Source: CAWBRT01 sp963791145 (GTDB lineage: Bacteria; Acidobacteriota; Terriglobia; Terriglobales; Acidobacteriaceae). From it: 64,000 bases of DNA. Every line of letters starts with the position of its first letter. The stretch's first letter is position 1. Location: positions 310,001-374,000 of the forward strand of contig CAWBRT010000009.1 in assembly GCA_963791145.1 (NCBI GenBank), written 5' to 3'. The notes beneath the pieces were generated by a model, which saw only the letters and a list, made by a program, of their open reading frames with translations, made no database searches and was not told the DNA's origin. Below are positions 1 to 11,080 of the stretch, piece by piece. The position numbers were made by a program, and so were the translations under genes.

Positions 1-2004
<2,004 letters not shown>

Positions 2005-2008
2005 GAAT

Positions 2009-2908
2009 ATGAAGCCAGCTCCAAAATCGTTCGATTGGGTAAGTCCCGCCGTCAGTCGTGTCTTAGAAACTGCATTACAGGAAGACCGCGCCACTGAAGA
2101 CGCCACCACCCTGACCTCGATCGGCGCAGAGCAGCGGGCTACGGCTACCATCCTGGCCAAGGAAGAGTGCGTGCTGGCGGGCATCGGCGCGGTGGAGCGC
2201 ATGTTCGAGATATTTGCCAAGCTGGAGGGCAGTACTCAAAGCCAGGCCGTAGTTGTCCTTCCCCCGGAGATCACGGACGGAGTTCTCCTGCACAAAGGAC
2301 AACAGGTCGGTCTTATTCGTCACCGGGCGCGTGCCATTCTCTCCTGCGAGCGCGTCATCCTGAACCTGCTGCAGCGCATGAGCGGCATTGCCACGGCCAC
2401 CCGCCGCTACGTGGACGCCATCGCCGGCACCCGCTGCCGCATTCTGGATACGCGCAAGACCGTGCCGGGCCTGCGGCTGCTGGACAAGTACGCGGTGCAC
2501 TGCGGCGGGGGAACGAATCACCGCCTCGATCTGGAAGATGGCATTCTGGTCAAGAACAACCACATCGATCTGGCGGGCGGAGTCCGCGAGGCCCTGGAGC
2601 GAATCCATCGCAACCGCCGCGGCTCGCAGACCATTGAGGTCGAGGTGCGCTCCATGGACGAGCTGGAGGCGGCCCTCAAGTACGGCGCCGAGTCCATCCT
2701 GCTGGATAACATGAGCCCGGACGAGGTGCGCCGGGCGGTCGAGCGCACTTCCCGGGAAGGCCGGCGCGTGCCGCTGGAGGCCTCCGGCGGAATCACCCTG
2801 GAGAACGTCCGCGCTTACGCCGAGGCGGGCGTCGATTACATCTCCATCGGCGCCCTGACCCACTCCCCGCGCGCTGTCGACCTGAGCATGAGGATCACCC
2901 CGGCGTAG
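2009..2908 (+). CDS. nadC: Nicotinate-nucleotide pyrophosphorylase (quinolinate phosphoribosyltransferase)
   Basis: Converts quinolinate and PRPP to nicotinate mononucleotide, CO2 and PPi in de novo NAD synthesis. The 299-residue length fits the family. Family motifs are present: LLQRMSGIAT, LDTRKTVPGLR, HRLDLEDGILVKNNHI (quinolinate/PRPP site), ILLDNMSPDE, and the C-terminal ASGGITLENV / DYISIGALTHS barrel strands. The ATG at 2009 is preferred over an in-frame start at 1979 that overlaps valS. No nadA or nadB is nearby; the gene sits in a forward valS-nadC-birA-coaX run of cofactor and translation genes. Confidence 0.96.
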   Translation: MKPAPKSFDWVSPAVSRVLETALQEDRATEDATTLTSIGAEQRATATILAKEECVLAGIGAVERMFEIFAKLEGSTQSQAVVVLPPEITDGVLLHKGQQVGLIRHRARAILSCERVILNLLQRMSGIATATRRYVDAIAGTRCRILDTRKTVPGLRLLDKYAVHCGGGTNHRLDLEDGILVKNNHIDLAGGVREALERIHRNRRGSQTIEVEVRSMDELEAALKYGAESILLDNMSPDEVRRAVERTSREGRRVPLEASGGITLENVRAYAEAGVDYISIGALTHSPRAVDLSMRITPA

Positions 2909-3024
2909 GGGTTAGGGATTAGGGATCAGGGATTAGCAGCCGAACTCCTATTCGCTGCTCGTGGGCATTAGAATGGTTCGCAGTCGTGCTTTGAACCCCT
3001 ATCCTCTAAACCCTAGCCCCTATG
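2909..3024. repeat. Inverted spacer repeat built from GGGATTA-like words
   Basis: Immediately after the nadC stop, GGGGTTAGGGATTAGGG and variants run in tandem. About 80 bases later the complementary words follow (CCCCTATCCTC, AAACCCTAGCCCCTA). The two blocks could fold into a long imperfect stem in the nadC-birA transcript. The same word family recurs at 56830-57001. Confidence 0.6.
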
Positions 3025-3083
3025 CTGCGGAAACCTCTGGCGCAGCCGCCAGTCTTGCGATAGCGTTGCTAGCGCAAGGAAAT

Positions 3084-4136
3084 ATGCCCGCCAAGCCAAC
3101 GCAATCCGGTGAGCCCGCCGCGCCCGATGCCGGCGCTCGCACCGACGCGCGCCTGGGCCGGCTGGTTCACCTGCTCTCCGATCATCCCATGCTGGTGATG
3201 AGCGGCACCAAGCTGGCTGATGAACTCGGGCTAGGCAGCAACCGGCACGAGGTCTGGCGCTTGATCGAGCAACTGCGCGAGCTGGGAGTCAAAATCTCCG
3301 GCCACCCGGCGACTGGCTACCGGCTGGACACGGTTCCCGATCTTCTGTTGCCGGAGATCCTGCGCCCGCTGCTTGAGACAACCATCTTCGCCGGCGATAT
3401 TCATCATTTCTTCCGCATTGCCTCCACCAACACGGCGGCCATGCGAGCCGCTGCCGAGGGTGCCCCCGAAGGCGCGCTATTCCTGGCGGAAGAGCAGACC
3501 GCCGGACGCGGCCGCGGCACGCACACCTGGCACTCGGCTGCCTCGGAGGGAATCTACTGCTCGGCCGTGCTGCGCCCCCGGCTGGCGCCGGCCGACGTTC
3601 TGCTGATCTCACTCGCCGCCGGGCTGGCGGTGCGAGAGGCCGTCCGCGAGATCACCGGCCTGGAGGCCACCCTGCGCTGGCCCAACGACGTGCTGCTCAA
3701 CGAGCGGAAGTTCTGTGGCATTCTGATCGAGATGCACGCCGAGGCCACGCGCGTGCATCATCTGGTGGCAGGCATCGGCCTTAATGTGAACCACCGCGAA
3801 TTCCCCGCCGAGCTGAGCGAGATCGCCACCTCGCTATGGCGCGAAACCGGGCGCGACTGGTCGCGGGTGGAGCTGACGTCGGCTTTGCTAAAATCGCTAC
3901 ATCGCGAATACCGCGCCTTGCTCGCCGATCCGGTGGCCGGCCGCGAGGGCATTCTGCGCCGCTTCGAGCAGTGTTCCTCCTACGCGCGCGGCCGGGCCGT
4001 GCACGTGGAGGAAGAGGGCGGATACGAGGGCGTCACTGCCGGGCTCGATCCGCGCGGCTTCTTGCGCGTAGACACCGCTTCCGGAACCAGGACCGTGCTC
4101 TCCGGCGCGGTGCGGGCGGTAAAAGACGGTTCCTAG
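3084..4136 (+). CDS. birA: Biotin--[acetyl-CoA-carboxylase] ligase with N-terminal HTH (BirA type)
   Basis: Activates biotin with ATP and transfers it to the lysine of the biotin carboxyl carrier protein. With the N-terminal winged-helix domain it probably also represses biotin genes. Residues about 20-85 form the HTH (LADELGLGSNRHEVWRLI). The ligase core carries EEQTAGRGRGTHTW (biotinyl-AMP loop), LRWPNDVLLN and KFCGILIEM; a short C-terminal SH3-like domain ends at ...GAVRAVKDGS. The ATG at 3084 was chosen because AAGGA lies just upstream; the frame is open further upstream but that part is repeat sequence. Length 350 residues is normal for the two-domain form. Confidence 0.95.
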   Translation: MPAKPTQSGEPAAPDAGARTDARLGRLVHLLSDHPMLVMSGTKLADELGLGSNRHEVWRLIEQLRELGVKISGHPATGYRLDTVPDLLLPEILRPLLETTIFAGDIHHFFRIASTNTAAMRAAAEGAPEGALFLAEEQTAGRGRGTHTWHSAASEGIYCSAVLRPRLAPADVLLISLAAGLAVREAVREITGLEATLRWPNDVLLNERKFCGILIEMHAEATRVHHLVAGIGLNVNHREFPAELSEIATSLWRETGRDWSRVELTSALLKSLHREYRALLADPVAGREGILRRFEQCSSYARGRAVHVEEEGGYEGVTAGLDPRGFLRVDTASGTRTVLSGAVRAVKDGS

Positions 4137-4271
4137 TTCTCAGTTCCCAGTTCTCAGTTTGTTGATCCCCCCATTGCAGAGCCAAGGGACAGAGAACGAA
4201 GAACCGGAGGAACGCGAGGAACTACACTAGGAACGAACTGGGAACTGAGAACCAGAAACTGAGAACTGACC
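4133..4271. repeat. Inverted spacer repeat built from AGTTCTC/AGTTCCC words
   Basis: The end of birA runs into AGTTCTCAGTTCCCAGTTC. The complement, GGGAACTGAGAACC followed by AAACTGAGAACTGA, ends one base before the coaX start region. The arms could pair into an imperfect stem just ahead of the coaX start, which has no obvious Shine-Dalgarno sequence. Confidence 0.6.
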
Positions 4272-4272
4272 G

Positions 4273-5118
4273 ATGCTTTTCGTAATGGATGTGGGCAATA
4301 CCAACGCCGTGCTGGGTGTCTATGACACCGGCGATGAGGGGAGCGGCGGCGTCTCGCAACTGCTGGCGCACTGGCGCGTCTCCACCAACCGCTCGCAGAC
4401 CGTGGACGAATACGGAGTGTTGTTCCGCAACCTGTTCTCCATGAGCCGCATTGATCCCAAGGGCATCAAGGGCATCGTGATTTCCTCGGTCGTGCCGCCG
4501 ATTGATTCCACCCTGCGCGCCGTCAGCGAGCGTTACTTCAATCTCAAGCCGCTGTTCATCGAGCCCGGCGTCAAGACCGGCATGCCGGTGCACTATGACA
4601 ATCCGGCCGAAGTGGGCGCCGACCGCATCGTCAACGGCGTCGCCGCCTTCGAAAAATACGGCGGCCCGTGCATCGTGGTGGACTTCGGCACGGCCACCAC
4701 CTTCGACGCCATCTCCGCCAAGGGCGAATACCTGGGCGGCGCCATCGCTCCCGGCATCGGCATCTCGGCCGAGGCGCTGTTCATGCGCACCGCCAGGCTG
4801 CCGCGCGTGGATATCCGCAAGACGCCGAAGGTCATCTGCACTAACACCGTAGCCAGCCTGCAATCGGGGCTCTACTACGGCTACGTCGGGCTGGTGGACG
4901 GAGTGCTGGAACGCATGGTGGCCGAGCTCGGCAAAGCCGAAGTGGTCGCCACCGGGGGACTGGCGCGGCTGATCGGCACCGGCTCCAAGTACATCTCCAC
5001 CGTCGACGATCTGCTGACCCTGGAAGGCATGCGCATCATCTGGGAGCGCCACAGCGCCTATCAGCGCCGCAAGCAGGAAGGACACAAAGTGGCCGACGGC
5101 GAGCACCAGGAGAAGTGA
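4273..5118 (+). CDS. coaX: Type III pantothenate kinase
   Basis: Phosphorylates pantothenate, the first step of coenzyme A synthesis. The protein (281 residues) opens with MLFVMDVGNTNAVLGVYD, the acetate-kinase-superfamily phosphate-binding strand with its catalytic Asp. It contains GADRIVNGVAAFEKYGGPCIVVDFGTATTFD as expected for CoaX, and VVATGGLARLIG near the C-terminus. It belongs to the ASKHA fold and is unrelated to CoaA. Last gene of the forward valS-nadC-birA-coaX run; the next gene is convergent. Confidence 0.96.
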   Translation: MLFVMDVGNTNAVLGVYDTGDEGSGGVSQLLAHWRVSTNRSQTVDEYGVLFRNLFSMSRIDPKGIKGIVISSVVPPIDSTLRAVSERYFNLKPLFIEPGVKTGMPVHYDNPAEVGADRIVNGVAAFEKYGGPCIVVDFGTATTFDAISAKGEYLGGAIAPGIGISAEALFMRTARLPRVDIRKTPKVICTNTVASLQSGLYYGYVGLVDGVLERMVAELGKAEVVATGGLARLIGTGSKYISTVDDLLTLEGMRIIWERHSAYQRRKQEGHKVADGEHQEK

Positions 5119-5191
5119 CTTTCAGTTCCTCTTACCGACAGCAGTAAGGCTTGTACTTTCTGTTACCTCAAGACGTGTCACCCTGAGTGCA

Positions 5192-5307
5192 GGCCAGTCG
5201 CCTTCGGCTGGGCGGATGCGCGTGAGCGCACCTGTTGAAGACGCGTTGCCAGGCGCGCTCACGCGCGTCTGGCACGTACAGCCGGGGGCGGCTGTACCTA
5301 CGCAAAG
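5192..5307. repeat. Composite multi-hairpin repeat, copy 1 (inverted copy at 44662-44780)
   Basis: A chain of nested palindromes: a hairpin CCAGTCGCCTTCGGCTGGG, then GCGCGTGAGCGC, then a stem with arms GCCAGGCGCG / CGCGTCTGGC, then GTACAGCCG / CGGCTGTAC. The whole block recurs inverted at 44662-44780 with the same order of palindromes and near-identical ends (CTACGCAAAG). It lies between the 3' ends of the convergent coaX and ykgJ-like genes. Confidence 0.75.
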
Positions 5308-5338
5308 CACCCAAGGATACAGTTTCATCAGAACGCTT

Positions 5339-5740
5339 CTACCGATACATATGTGGATACGAGTCGCGCATCTGTTGCGCTTGTTCGCGGGCCGCCTCGA
5401 TCTGCACCAACTGGCCCTTGCCGATTCCCGGACACCATGCGGCAGCCTTCTGCCACTCCCTCGTACTCTCCACCAGCTCCGGCCAGAAGGGAAAGATGCG
5501 GCACTGTGTCGGCTTGGCCGGATGAATGGAGCATCGGCTGTCGCGCAAGAAAACACACGCCCCCTCGCGCGGGGTGCGCAGGCGACGAGTGTTCTTGGTG
5601 CGGTAGATGTAGCGCTTCTCGAACTTCTTCTTGCTCAAGCCCAGAAATTCCGCCGCGCGCTCGATGTCTTCTTCGGTGAGATAGACAAAGCCCTGTTTCT
5701 CGCAGCAGGCGGTGCATCCGGGTTGGCATTCAAAACGCAT
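5339..5740 (-). CDS. YkgJ-family cysteine cluster protein (putative zinc/iron-chelating)
   Basis: A 133-residue protein of the YkgJ/UPF0153 type. The cysteine signature is visible: CQPGCTACC at the N-terminus, CVFL and CSIHPAKPTQCRIFPFWP in the middle, and WCPGIGKG near the C-terminus, predicted to bind an Fe-S cluster or zinc. Its biochemical role is not established for the family. No signal peptide is seen, so it is probably cytoplasmic. It lies downstream of and in the same direction as the ThyX-like gene, separated from it by an inverted word repeat at 5743-5862. Confidence 0.85.
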   Translation of the reverse strand: MRFECQPGCTACCEKQGFVYLTEEDIERAAEFLGLSKKKFEKRYIYRTKNTRRLRTPREGACVFLRDSRCSIHPAKPTQCRIFPFWPELVESTREWQKAAAWCPGIGKGQLVQIEAAREQAQQMRDSYPHMYR

Positions 5741-5742
5741 CT

Positions 5743-5862
5743 TAATTTCGTTTCACGTTTCTCGTTTCGCGTTTCCCGTTCAGAAATTACGGAACCTCCT
5801 ACGTGATTTCCCTATCGTCGTTTTCGTGAAACGTGCAACGTGAAACGAAAGCGATCGCCCGC
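5743..5862. repeat. Inverted spacer repeat built from GTTTCxCG words
   Basis: TTTCGTTTCACGTTTCTCG with TTTCGCGTTTCCCG is followed about 60 bases later by the complementary CGTGAAACGTGCAACG and TGAAACGAAAGCG. The block fills the spacer between two genes on the minus strand. Confidence 0.6.
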
Positions 5863-5863
5863 T

Positions 5864-7486
5864 TCACCGTTTCAGCAAATCCACCGGCTGGCGCACGTCG
5901 TGCACGCGGAAGTAGCGGGCCAGTGAAGGATGCCGCTTGGCGACGGCCTCGTACATTGCCCAGGCAATGTTGCGATAGGAGCGATGTCCGGCGGGGCCGG
6001 TGCGCAGCTCGGTAATATAGACGGCCTCCGCGAAATCCATTTTGAACAGCGAGCGCTTGCGGAAGGCGAGCGGAATCACGTACTGCGCCTCGGGGGAGAC
6101 GCCGCCGGCCCTTCGCGGCGGCACCGGAGTTACACTTCGACCCCGGAGCGCGGTGGTCAGGGTGTTGGCGGCCGAGTCGGCGTGCTCCATGGACTGTGTG
6201 AAGCGCCCGCCCAGTTCGGCGGCGGCGATCTCCTCCGGCATCTCGAAGCCGTGAATGGCGGTGAACTCCTGCGCGAATTGCGTACAGCGGCGGTGGCGAT
6301 GCAAGTCGCGATAGCCTCCGATGTCCATCAGGATGTCGAAGCGGAGACTCTCTCCGGCGCAGAAGGGACGCAGGAGCTCGTCATGCTCGCCGCGATGTCG
6401 CGCCCCCAGGGCGACGATCTCATCGCGCTGGGCGGAAGTGAGCGTCTCCACCCGCCGGCGAATCTGCTCATAGGGATAATGGCAATGCGGGTAGAGCAGG
6501 GTGGTCGCCAGCTCGACCTCGATTGGCTCCGGCCCGAGCAAGGTAACGGGCTGGGCGGCGTCGATCGCCTCTTTGCCCATCAATTCCGTTGCCGCCTGCC
6601 GTAGCTCGCGTCGGGTTTCCGTTTCGTAGGCGCTGGGCTCGGCATATTTCACCAGCGTCGGGCAGACGGGCGTTTCCCGCAGCAGCCGCTCCCGCGCCAG
6701 CGTCCCGAGCGCCTCATCCTTCGACTGGATGGCGTCGACCAAGGCGGCCCAGGATTCCCGGTTGACGTTATAGGCGCTGCCCTGCGCCGCCTCCTTCAGC
6801 TTGGCGCCCAGCCGGCGCACCTCTTCGTGGGTATCCGCCATCAGGCGCGCGATCTGCGTCTCCAGCGTGCGCGCGTTTACGATCTGTCCCAGTGAGGTGT
6901 TCGTGGCCAGCGGCAGCAGGTAGCGGGCTATATCGAAGGCGCGTGCCCGCAGTGTGCGCTCATAGGCGTCAGGTTTCATCTCGCTGGGACGCGGCGTGCG
7001 TGACGCCAGGTAGCGGAACATGAACTCGGAAAACTGCTCGTACTCGGAGAACAGGAACGAGATCGTCCGGCGATAAAGTTCCGGACACGGCCCTGATGGA
7101 AACTTGGGGATGTAGTAGCCGCTCTTGCGGAAATCCTGGTAACGGGTGGAGCGCTCCTGCCCATCCCAGCGCTGCTCGTCGACGACGGCGATGGCAGCCA
7201 GCAGAGAAAGTCTTTCGATAGACGTTGTAACGTGCGCCAGGTCGGCGATGGAGCGGTGGCCATATTGGAAGTAGAAGGTATTCAGGAACTGCGCCGCCTT
7301 CTGCTGGTTCAACTCCGCCAGGGACTCCTTCATGGAGAGAGCCGAGCGCGAATACCGCGCCATGCCGTAGGCCTGCACCTCGGGGTCGGCGCCGTGAATG
7401 CAGTAAACCTCGGTTTCCGCGACGGTATCTGCGCCGGAACGGTGGTCATCAGGGCGAGGAGGGGCAGTTTCAGAGACGGGAGCCAT
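5864..7486 (-). CDS. FAD-dependent thymidylate synthase-like (ThyX-like) protein, two modules
   Basis: A 540-residue protein, over twice the length of ordinary ThyX (about 220-250). Residues about 25-130 hold a ThyX-like block (SMKESLAELNQQKAAQF, YGHRSIADLAHV, RWDGQERSTRYQDF). A second block near 385-460 carries GGYRDLHRHRRCTQ, like the RHR-type nucleotide-binding motif. Neither block shows the complete RHRxxSxNExSxR motif, so true thymidylate synthase activity is doubtful; an FAD-binding or diverged role is possible. The ATG at 7486 was chosen because the open frame further upstream is read from the repeat element at 7530-7796, which recurs without this gene at 14.6 kb. Confidence 0.75.
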   Translation of the reverse strand: MAPVSETAPPRPDDHRSGADTVAETEVYCIHGADPEVQAYGMARYSRSALSMKESLAELNQQKAAQFLNTFYFQYGHRSIADLAHVTTSIERLSLLAAIAVVDEQRWDGQERSTRYQDFRKSGYYIPKFPSGPCPELYRRTISFLFSEYEQFSEFMFRYLASRTPRPSEMKPDAYERTLRARAFDIARYLLPLATNTSLGQIVNARTLETQIARLMADTHEEVRRLGAKLKEAAQGSAYNVNRESWAALVDAIQSKDEALGTLARERLLRETPVCPTLVKYAEPSAYETETRRELRQAATELMGKEAIDAAQPVTLLGPEPIEVELATTLLYPHCHYPYEQIRRRVETLTSAQRDEIVALGARHRGEHDELLRPFCAGESLRFDILMDIGGYRDLHRHRRCTQFAQEFTAIHGFEMPEEIAAAELGGRFTQSMEHADSAANTLTTALRGRSVTPVPPRRAGGVSPEAQYVIPLAFRKRSLFKMDFAEAVYITELRTGPAGHRSYRNIAWAMYEAVAKRHPSLARYFRVHDVRQPVDLLKR

Positions 7487-7529
7487 GGCGGAAGTGTAGT
7501 GCCGGACAACCACCTCAGCAAGCCCCCTA

Positions 7530-7796
7530 GAGCCTGTTATTGACTTATAGGGCGGCAGCGACGGGAGCGGATTTTTCCGAGCGCGAGGAGCGAGGAGCGG
7601 CAAATACTGAAGTATTTTAGCGACGAGTGACACTGCGATCGGGAAAATCCGCCCCGTCCCGCAGGGTTGCGGCGCAAATCGGCCCAGACTTCGTTGTCGT
7701 CCTCGAACATGGAATCACCATGCCCCTCGGACTCCGCCTCGTCTGGCCCAATTTTCGCTCGCAACGCTGTCCGTCCTATAAGTTAATAACAGGCTC
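7530..7796. mobile_element. 267-bp element with terminal inverted repeats, copy 1 (MITE-like)
   Basis: Begins GAGCCTGTTATTGACTTATA and ends with the near-perfect complement TATAAGTTAATAACAGGCTC. A second, exactly equal-length copy at 14637-14903 differs at only 8 positions. Inside are a nested inverted pair (GGAGCGGATTTTTCC / GGGAAAATCCGCCCC) and a small palindrome AATACTGAAGTATT. It is flanked by TA on both sides, compatible with a 2-bp target duplication. It encodes no transposase, so it would depend on one elsewhere. Confidence 0.75.
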
Positions 7797-7858
7797 TAGC
7801 CCGGGGTCCCGGGAACGACCACTCTTGTCGTTGCGGGAACAAAGGCAGTCGCCAGAAA

Positions 7859-8137
7859 TTACTTCTTCGAGCAACTCCTGGGAGTGCCGCCATTGCAGAT
7901 GCAATTGTTGTACTGCCAGGTGCCAATGCACCTGTTCGTACAGTTGGACTGCTCGATCAGCGTCCTCTTGGATTTACATCCGGCAGTGCAATTGTTGTAC
8001 GTAGCTTGCGCCTTATTGAAACAAGCCTTTTTAGGATCGATCTTTGGCCTGGTGGTTTGGCCTGTCGCCATGGCAGGCGCGAAAGCAAGTACAGCTGTGA
8101 CGAGCAGGCAGGCAACAGAAGTCTTCATTCTGAGCAT
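7859..8137 (-). CDS. Small secreted cysteine-rich protein, unknown function
   Basis: I do not recognise a family. The 92-residue product starts MLRMKTSVACLLVTAVLA, a clear Sec-type signal peptide likely cleaved near AMATGQ. The mature chain of about 65 residues is lysine/threonine-rich with eight cysteines (ACF, NNC, AGC, SNC, NRC, NNC, IC, SCS), suggesting up to four disulfides. The start at 8137 is supported by AAAGG seven bases upstream; a second Met lies three codons in. It stands alone, divergent from the cold-shock gene and next to the 267-bp element. Confidence 0.65.
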   Translation of the reverse strand: MLRMKTSVACLLVTAVLAFAPAMATGQTTRPKIDPKKACFNKAQATYNNCTAGCKSKRTLIEQSNCTNRCIGTWQYNNCICNGGTPRSCSKK

Positions 8138-8523
8138 ACTTCGACCTTTCATGCGTGTTTGTGCAGCCAATTTTGCCTTACAGTCTCCGCCAGTTTGCTT
8201 CTGCGTGCAATCCATAGTTGCCGGACGTTGCTTCCGGACTATTCAGCGAAGGGCGGACGTGGCAGAGCAGGTGGTCCTGCCGCCGAACTGAGCAGACACG
8301 CCTCGCCGATATGGCACGAAAGTTGGTATATACCGAAACCTGAGCTGGTTGATGTACAATAATGCCGCGTTTGGATTTGGACGGCCGCGTGAGCAGTTCT
8401 GCAAACCGGGTTTTCCGCACCAGAGATGTCCTTTGCGGACGTGCTATGTTGGTTAGCAAGTACCTGCCTCTAGTACCTTCCGATTCACTCTGCGTTACTT
8501 CAGCAAAAGGAAATTGGCAACAC
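8138..8523. promoter_or_regulatory. Divergent spacer and long leader of the cold-shock gene
   Basis: About 385 bases without a convincing gene lie between the divergent secreted-protein and cold-shock genes, so promoters for both must be here. cspA-like mRNAs often have long 5' leaders; the frame ahead of 8524 is open but reads as non-protein. AAAGGA sits about 12 bases before the csp ATG. No specific -35/-10 pair could be assigned with confidence. Confidence 0.35.
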
Positions 8524-8724
8524 ATGGAACAAGGCACTGTGAAGTGGTTTAACGATGCCAAAGGTTATGGTTTCATCTCGCGCCAGAACGGCGAGGATGT
8601 TTTCGTACACTTTTCGGCGATTCAGGGCAACGGTTTCCGCAGTCTGAAAGAAGGACAGCCGGTGCAGTTTGTGGTAAAGCAGGGCCCGAAGGGTCTGCAG
8701 GCAGAGAACGTAATGCCCTTGTAA
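8524..8724 (+). CDS. Cold-shock protein, CspA family
   Basis: A 66-residue single cold-shock domain that binds single-stranded RNA/DNA and acts as an RNA chaperone. The sequence MEQGTVKWFNDAKGYGFI contains RNP1 (KGYGFIS), and DVFVHFSAI is RNP2. The C-terminus QAENVMPL matches family ends. The ATG at 8524 gives the standard length. Monocistronic; a hairpin follows at 8733. Confidence 0.95.
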   Translation: MEQGTVKWFNDAKGYGFISRQNGEDVFVHFSAIQGNGFRSLKEGQPVQFVVKQGPKGLQAENVMPL

Positions 8725-8732
8725 GTTGATGT

Positions 8733-8770
8733 CGGGAATCCACTCGGCAACCCTTGCCGATGGATCCCGG
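8733..8770 (+). terminator. Hairpin after the cold-shock gene
   Basis: The inner arms CGGCAA / TTGCCG and outer arms GGGAATCC / GGATCCC form a two-part stem 8 bases after the stop. There is no T-run, so it may stabilise the 3' end rather than terminate. The rest of the spacer to 9101 shows nothing recognisable. Confidence 0.4.
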
Positions 8771-9101
8771 TCGTTCCCGGGGCGGTCACGGCCCTGGCAA
8801 GGCGAACTTGGCGCTTTGCGCGAAATCAGGGCTGCTTGGCAGTTCTCGATCAGCAGCAAAGCGGCCGTAGGGCTTGCCGGGGATCACGCAGGCCGCCCTT
8901 ATTTTTGGCGCTGCTAGGTGCCTGCCGTCCGGGAATGGACATTTCATGCGGTAGACTGAACGTACGGCCTTGGTTTTCCATCGTTCGGAACGCTTCCACC
9001 CACCATCGCCATGGTTGTTCGATAGAGCCGGCCAGAACCGCCGTGCCGAGCGGGCTGGCTCAGCCGAGTACGTTTTCGCGGCACAGATTTGAGATCCCGG
9101 T

Positions 9102-10953
9102 TTGAGCACTGCCATTCGTAACATCGCCATCATCGCCCACGTCGACCATGGCAAGACCACGCTGGTTGACGCCATGCTGAAACAGAGCGGAACCTTCCGG
9201 GCCAACGAACGAGTTGCCGAACGGGTCATGGATTCCAATGCGCTGGAGCGCGAGCGCGGCATCACCATCCTGGCCAAGAACACGGCTGTCTTCTACCAGG
9301 GAACGAAGATCAATATTGTGGACACGCCGGGCCACAGCGACTTTGGCGGCGAGGTGGAGCGCGCGCTGAAGATGGTGGACGGCGTCATGCTGCTGGTCGA
9401 TGCCAGTGAAGGGCCGCTGCCCCAGACCCGTTACGTCCTGAGTAAGGCGCTGGAAGCGGGATTGCCTCCCATCGTCGTCATCAACAAGGTTGACCGGCCT
9501 GACGCACGCTCGCAAGAGGTCGCTCAACGAGATTTACGACCTATTCATCGACCTCGACGCCAAGGAGAACCAGCTGGAATTTCCAGTGCTGTACACCAAC
9601 GCCAAGCTGGGAACGGCTGCCTCCTCGCCGGAGGCTGCCGGAGCCGATCTGCGGCCGCTCTTCGATGCCATCCTCGCCAGCGTACCCGCGCCGCAGGGCT
9701 CGCCCGAGGCTCCCCTGCAGATTCTGGTGGCGAACCTCGACTACAGCGACTACCTGGGGCGTATGGCCATTGCCCGGGTCTTCAACGGCGTGCTGCGCCA
9801 CGGGGAAGAGGCGGCTATCGCCAAGCCCGATGGGAGCCTGGAGAGGGTCAAGATCACCAAGATGTTCTCCTTCAGCGGCCTGAAGCGAATCGAGATTGAA
9901 GCGACTGATCTCGGCGATATCGTGGCTATAGCCGGGGTGGAAGGCATCAATATCGGCGACACGATTACTTCGCCGGAGAACCCCGCGCCGTTGCCGGTGA
10001 TCGCCATCGATGAACCCACAATCGCCATGCAGTTCACCATCAACACCTCGCCATTTTCCGGGCGAGACGGGCAGTTCGTTACCTCCCGCCACCTGCGCGA
10101 AAGGCTGGAAAAGGAGTTGCTGACCAACGTTTCCCTGCGGGTGGAGGAGACCGACAGCCCGGATACCTTCAAGGTGCTGGGCCGCGGAGAGCTGCAGCTG
10201 GCGATTCTGATCGAAATGATCCGACGCGAGGGCTACGAGCTGATGGTGGGAAAACCGGAGATTGTGACCCGCCGCAAGGACGGCAGGCTGATGGAGCCGA
10301 CCGAACGGCTCATGGTCGATATCCCGGAAAGCTTCCTGGGCGTAGTGATGGAGAAGATCGGCGGACGCAAAGGGAAGATGCTCAAGATGGGGAGCCACGT
10401 CGGAGGCGGCCGGGCTGACGGCGGTCCGAAGCATGGCCGGGTGCGTATGGAGTTCCAGGTGCCGAGCCGCGGGCTGATCGGATTGCGCAGCGAACTGCTG
10501 ACGGATACACGCGGCACCATAGTCATGAACTCGCTTTTCGACGGCTATACCGAATGGCTGGGAGAAATTCCGCAGCGGCCCACCGGCGCCTTGGTGGCTG
10601 ACCGGCCCGGGACCACGACCGCATACGCCCTGTTTGGCTTGCAGGAGCGCGGCGAGTTGTTTGCCGGACCCGGGGTAGAAGTCTACGAGGGCATGATCAT
10701 CGGCGAAAACTCCCGCGACAGTGATCTGGATGTGAATTGCGTGCGCGAGAAGAAGCTGACCAACATGCGGGCCTCAACCGCCGACGATGCCATCCGGCTG
10801 GTGCCCCACCGCCAGTTGAACCTGGAACAGGCCATTGAATTCATCGCCGAAGACGAGTTCGTAGAGATAACACCGAAAACCTTGCGCTTGCGGAAGAAGA
10901 TCTTGCAATCTAATCGCCGTCCGCGGAAACATGCCTTAGTGGAAAAGACTTAG
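9102..10953 (+). CDS. typA: Translational GTPase TypA/BipA (one frameshift)
   Basis: Ribosome-associated GTPase of the EF-G-like family, involved in stress and low-temperature translation and ribosome assembly. G1 AHVDHGKTTLVDAML, G3 DTPGHSDFGGE and G4 NKVDRPDAR are intact. EF-G domain III/V-like and the TypA C-terminal domain (VGGGRADGGPKHGRVRMEF, NCVREKKLTNMRAS) follow. The frame changes at about 9522: one extra G between RSQEV and LNEIYDLFIDLDA. The second part is then open to 10953. Start is TTG at 9102, giving MSTAIRNIAIIAHVDHGK. Confidence 0.93.
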
Positions 10954-11080
10954 TTTCCCGCTTCAGGAATCTGGAGGTCACCGGCCGGCGAGTACTTTCG
11001 ATACTTGCCGAGGCCAAAAATTCCGCGCTATATTGACTTGAACCTCCCCAGAGCGTCCACCCTAGAGCAGGAGTGTGCCG

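Noticed and set aside
7537..7764. 75-codon frame conserved in both 267-bp elements
   Set aside because: Open in both copies, but most substitutions are amino-acid changing and no ribosome-binding site or family is seen; treated as part of the element.
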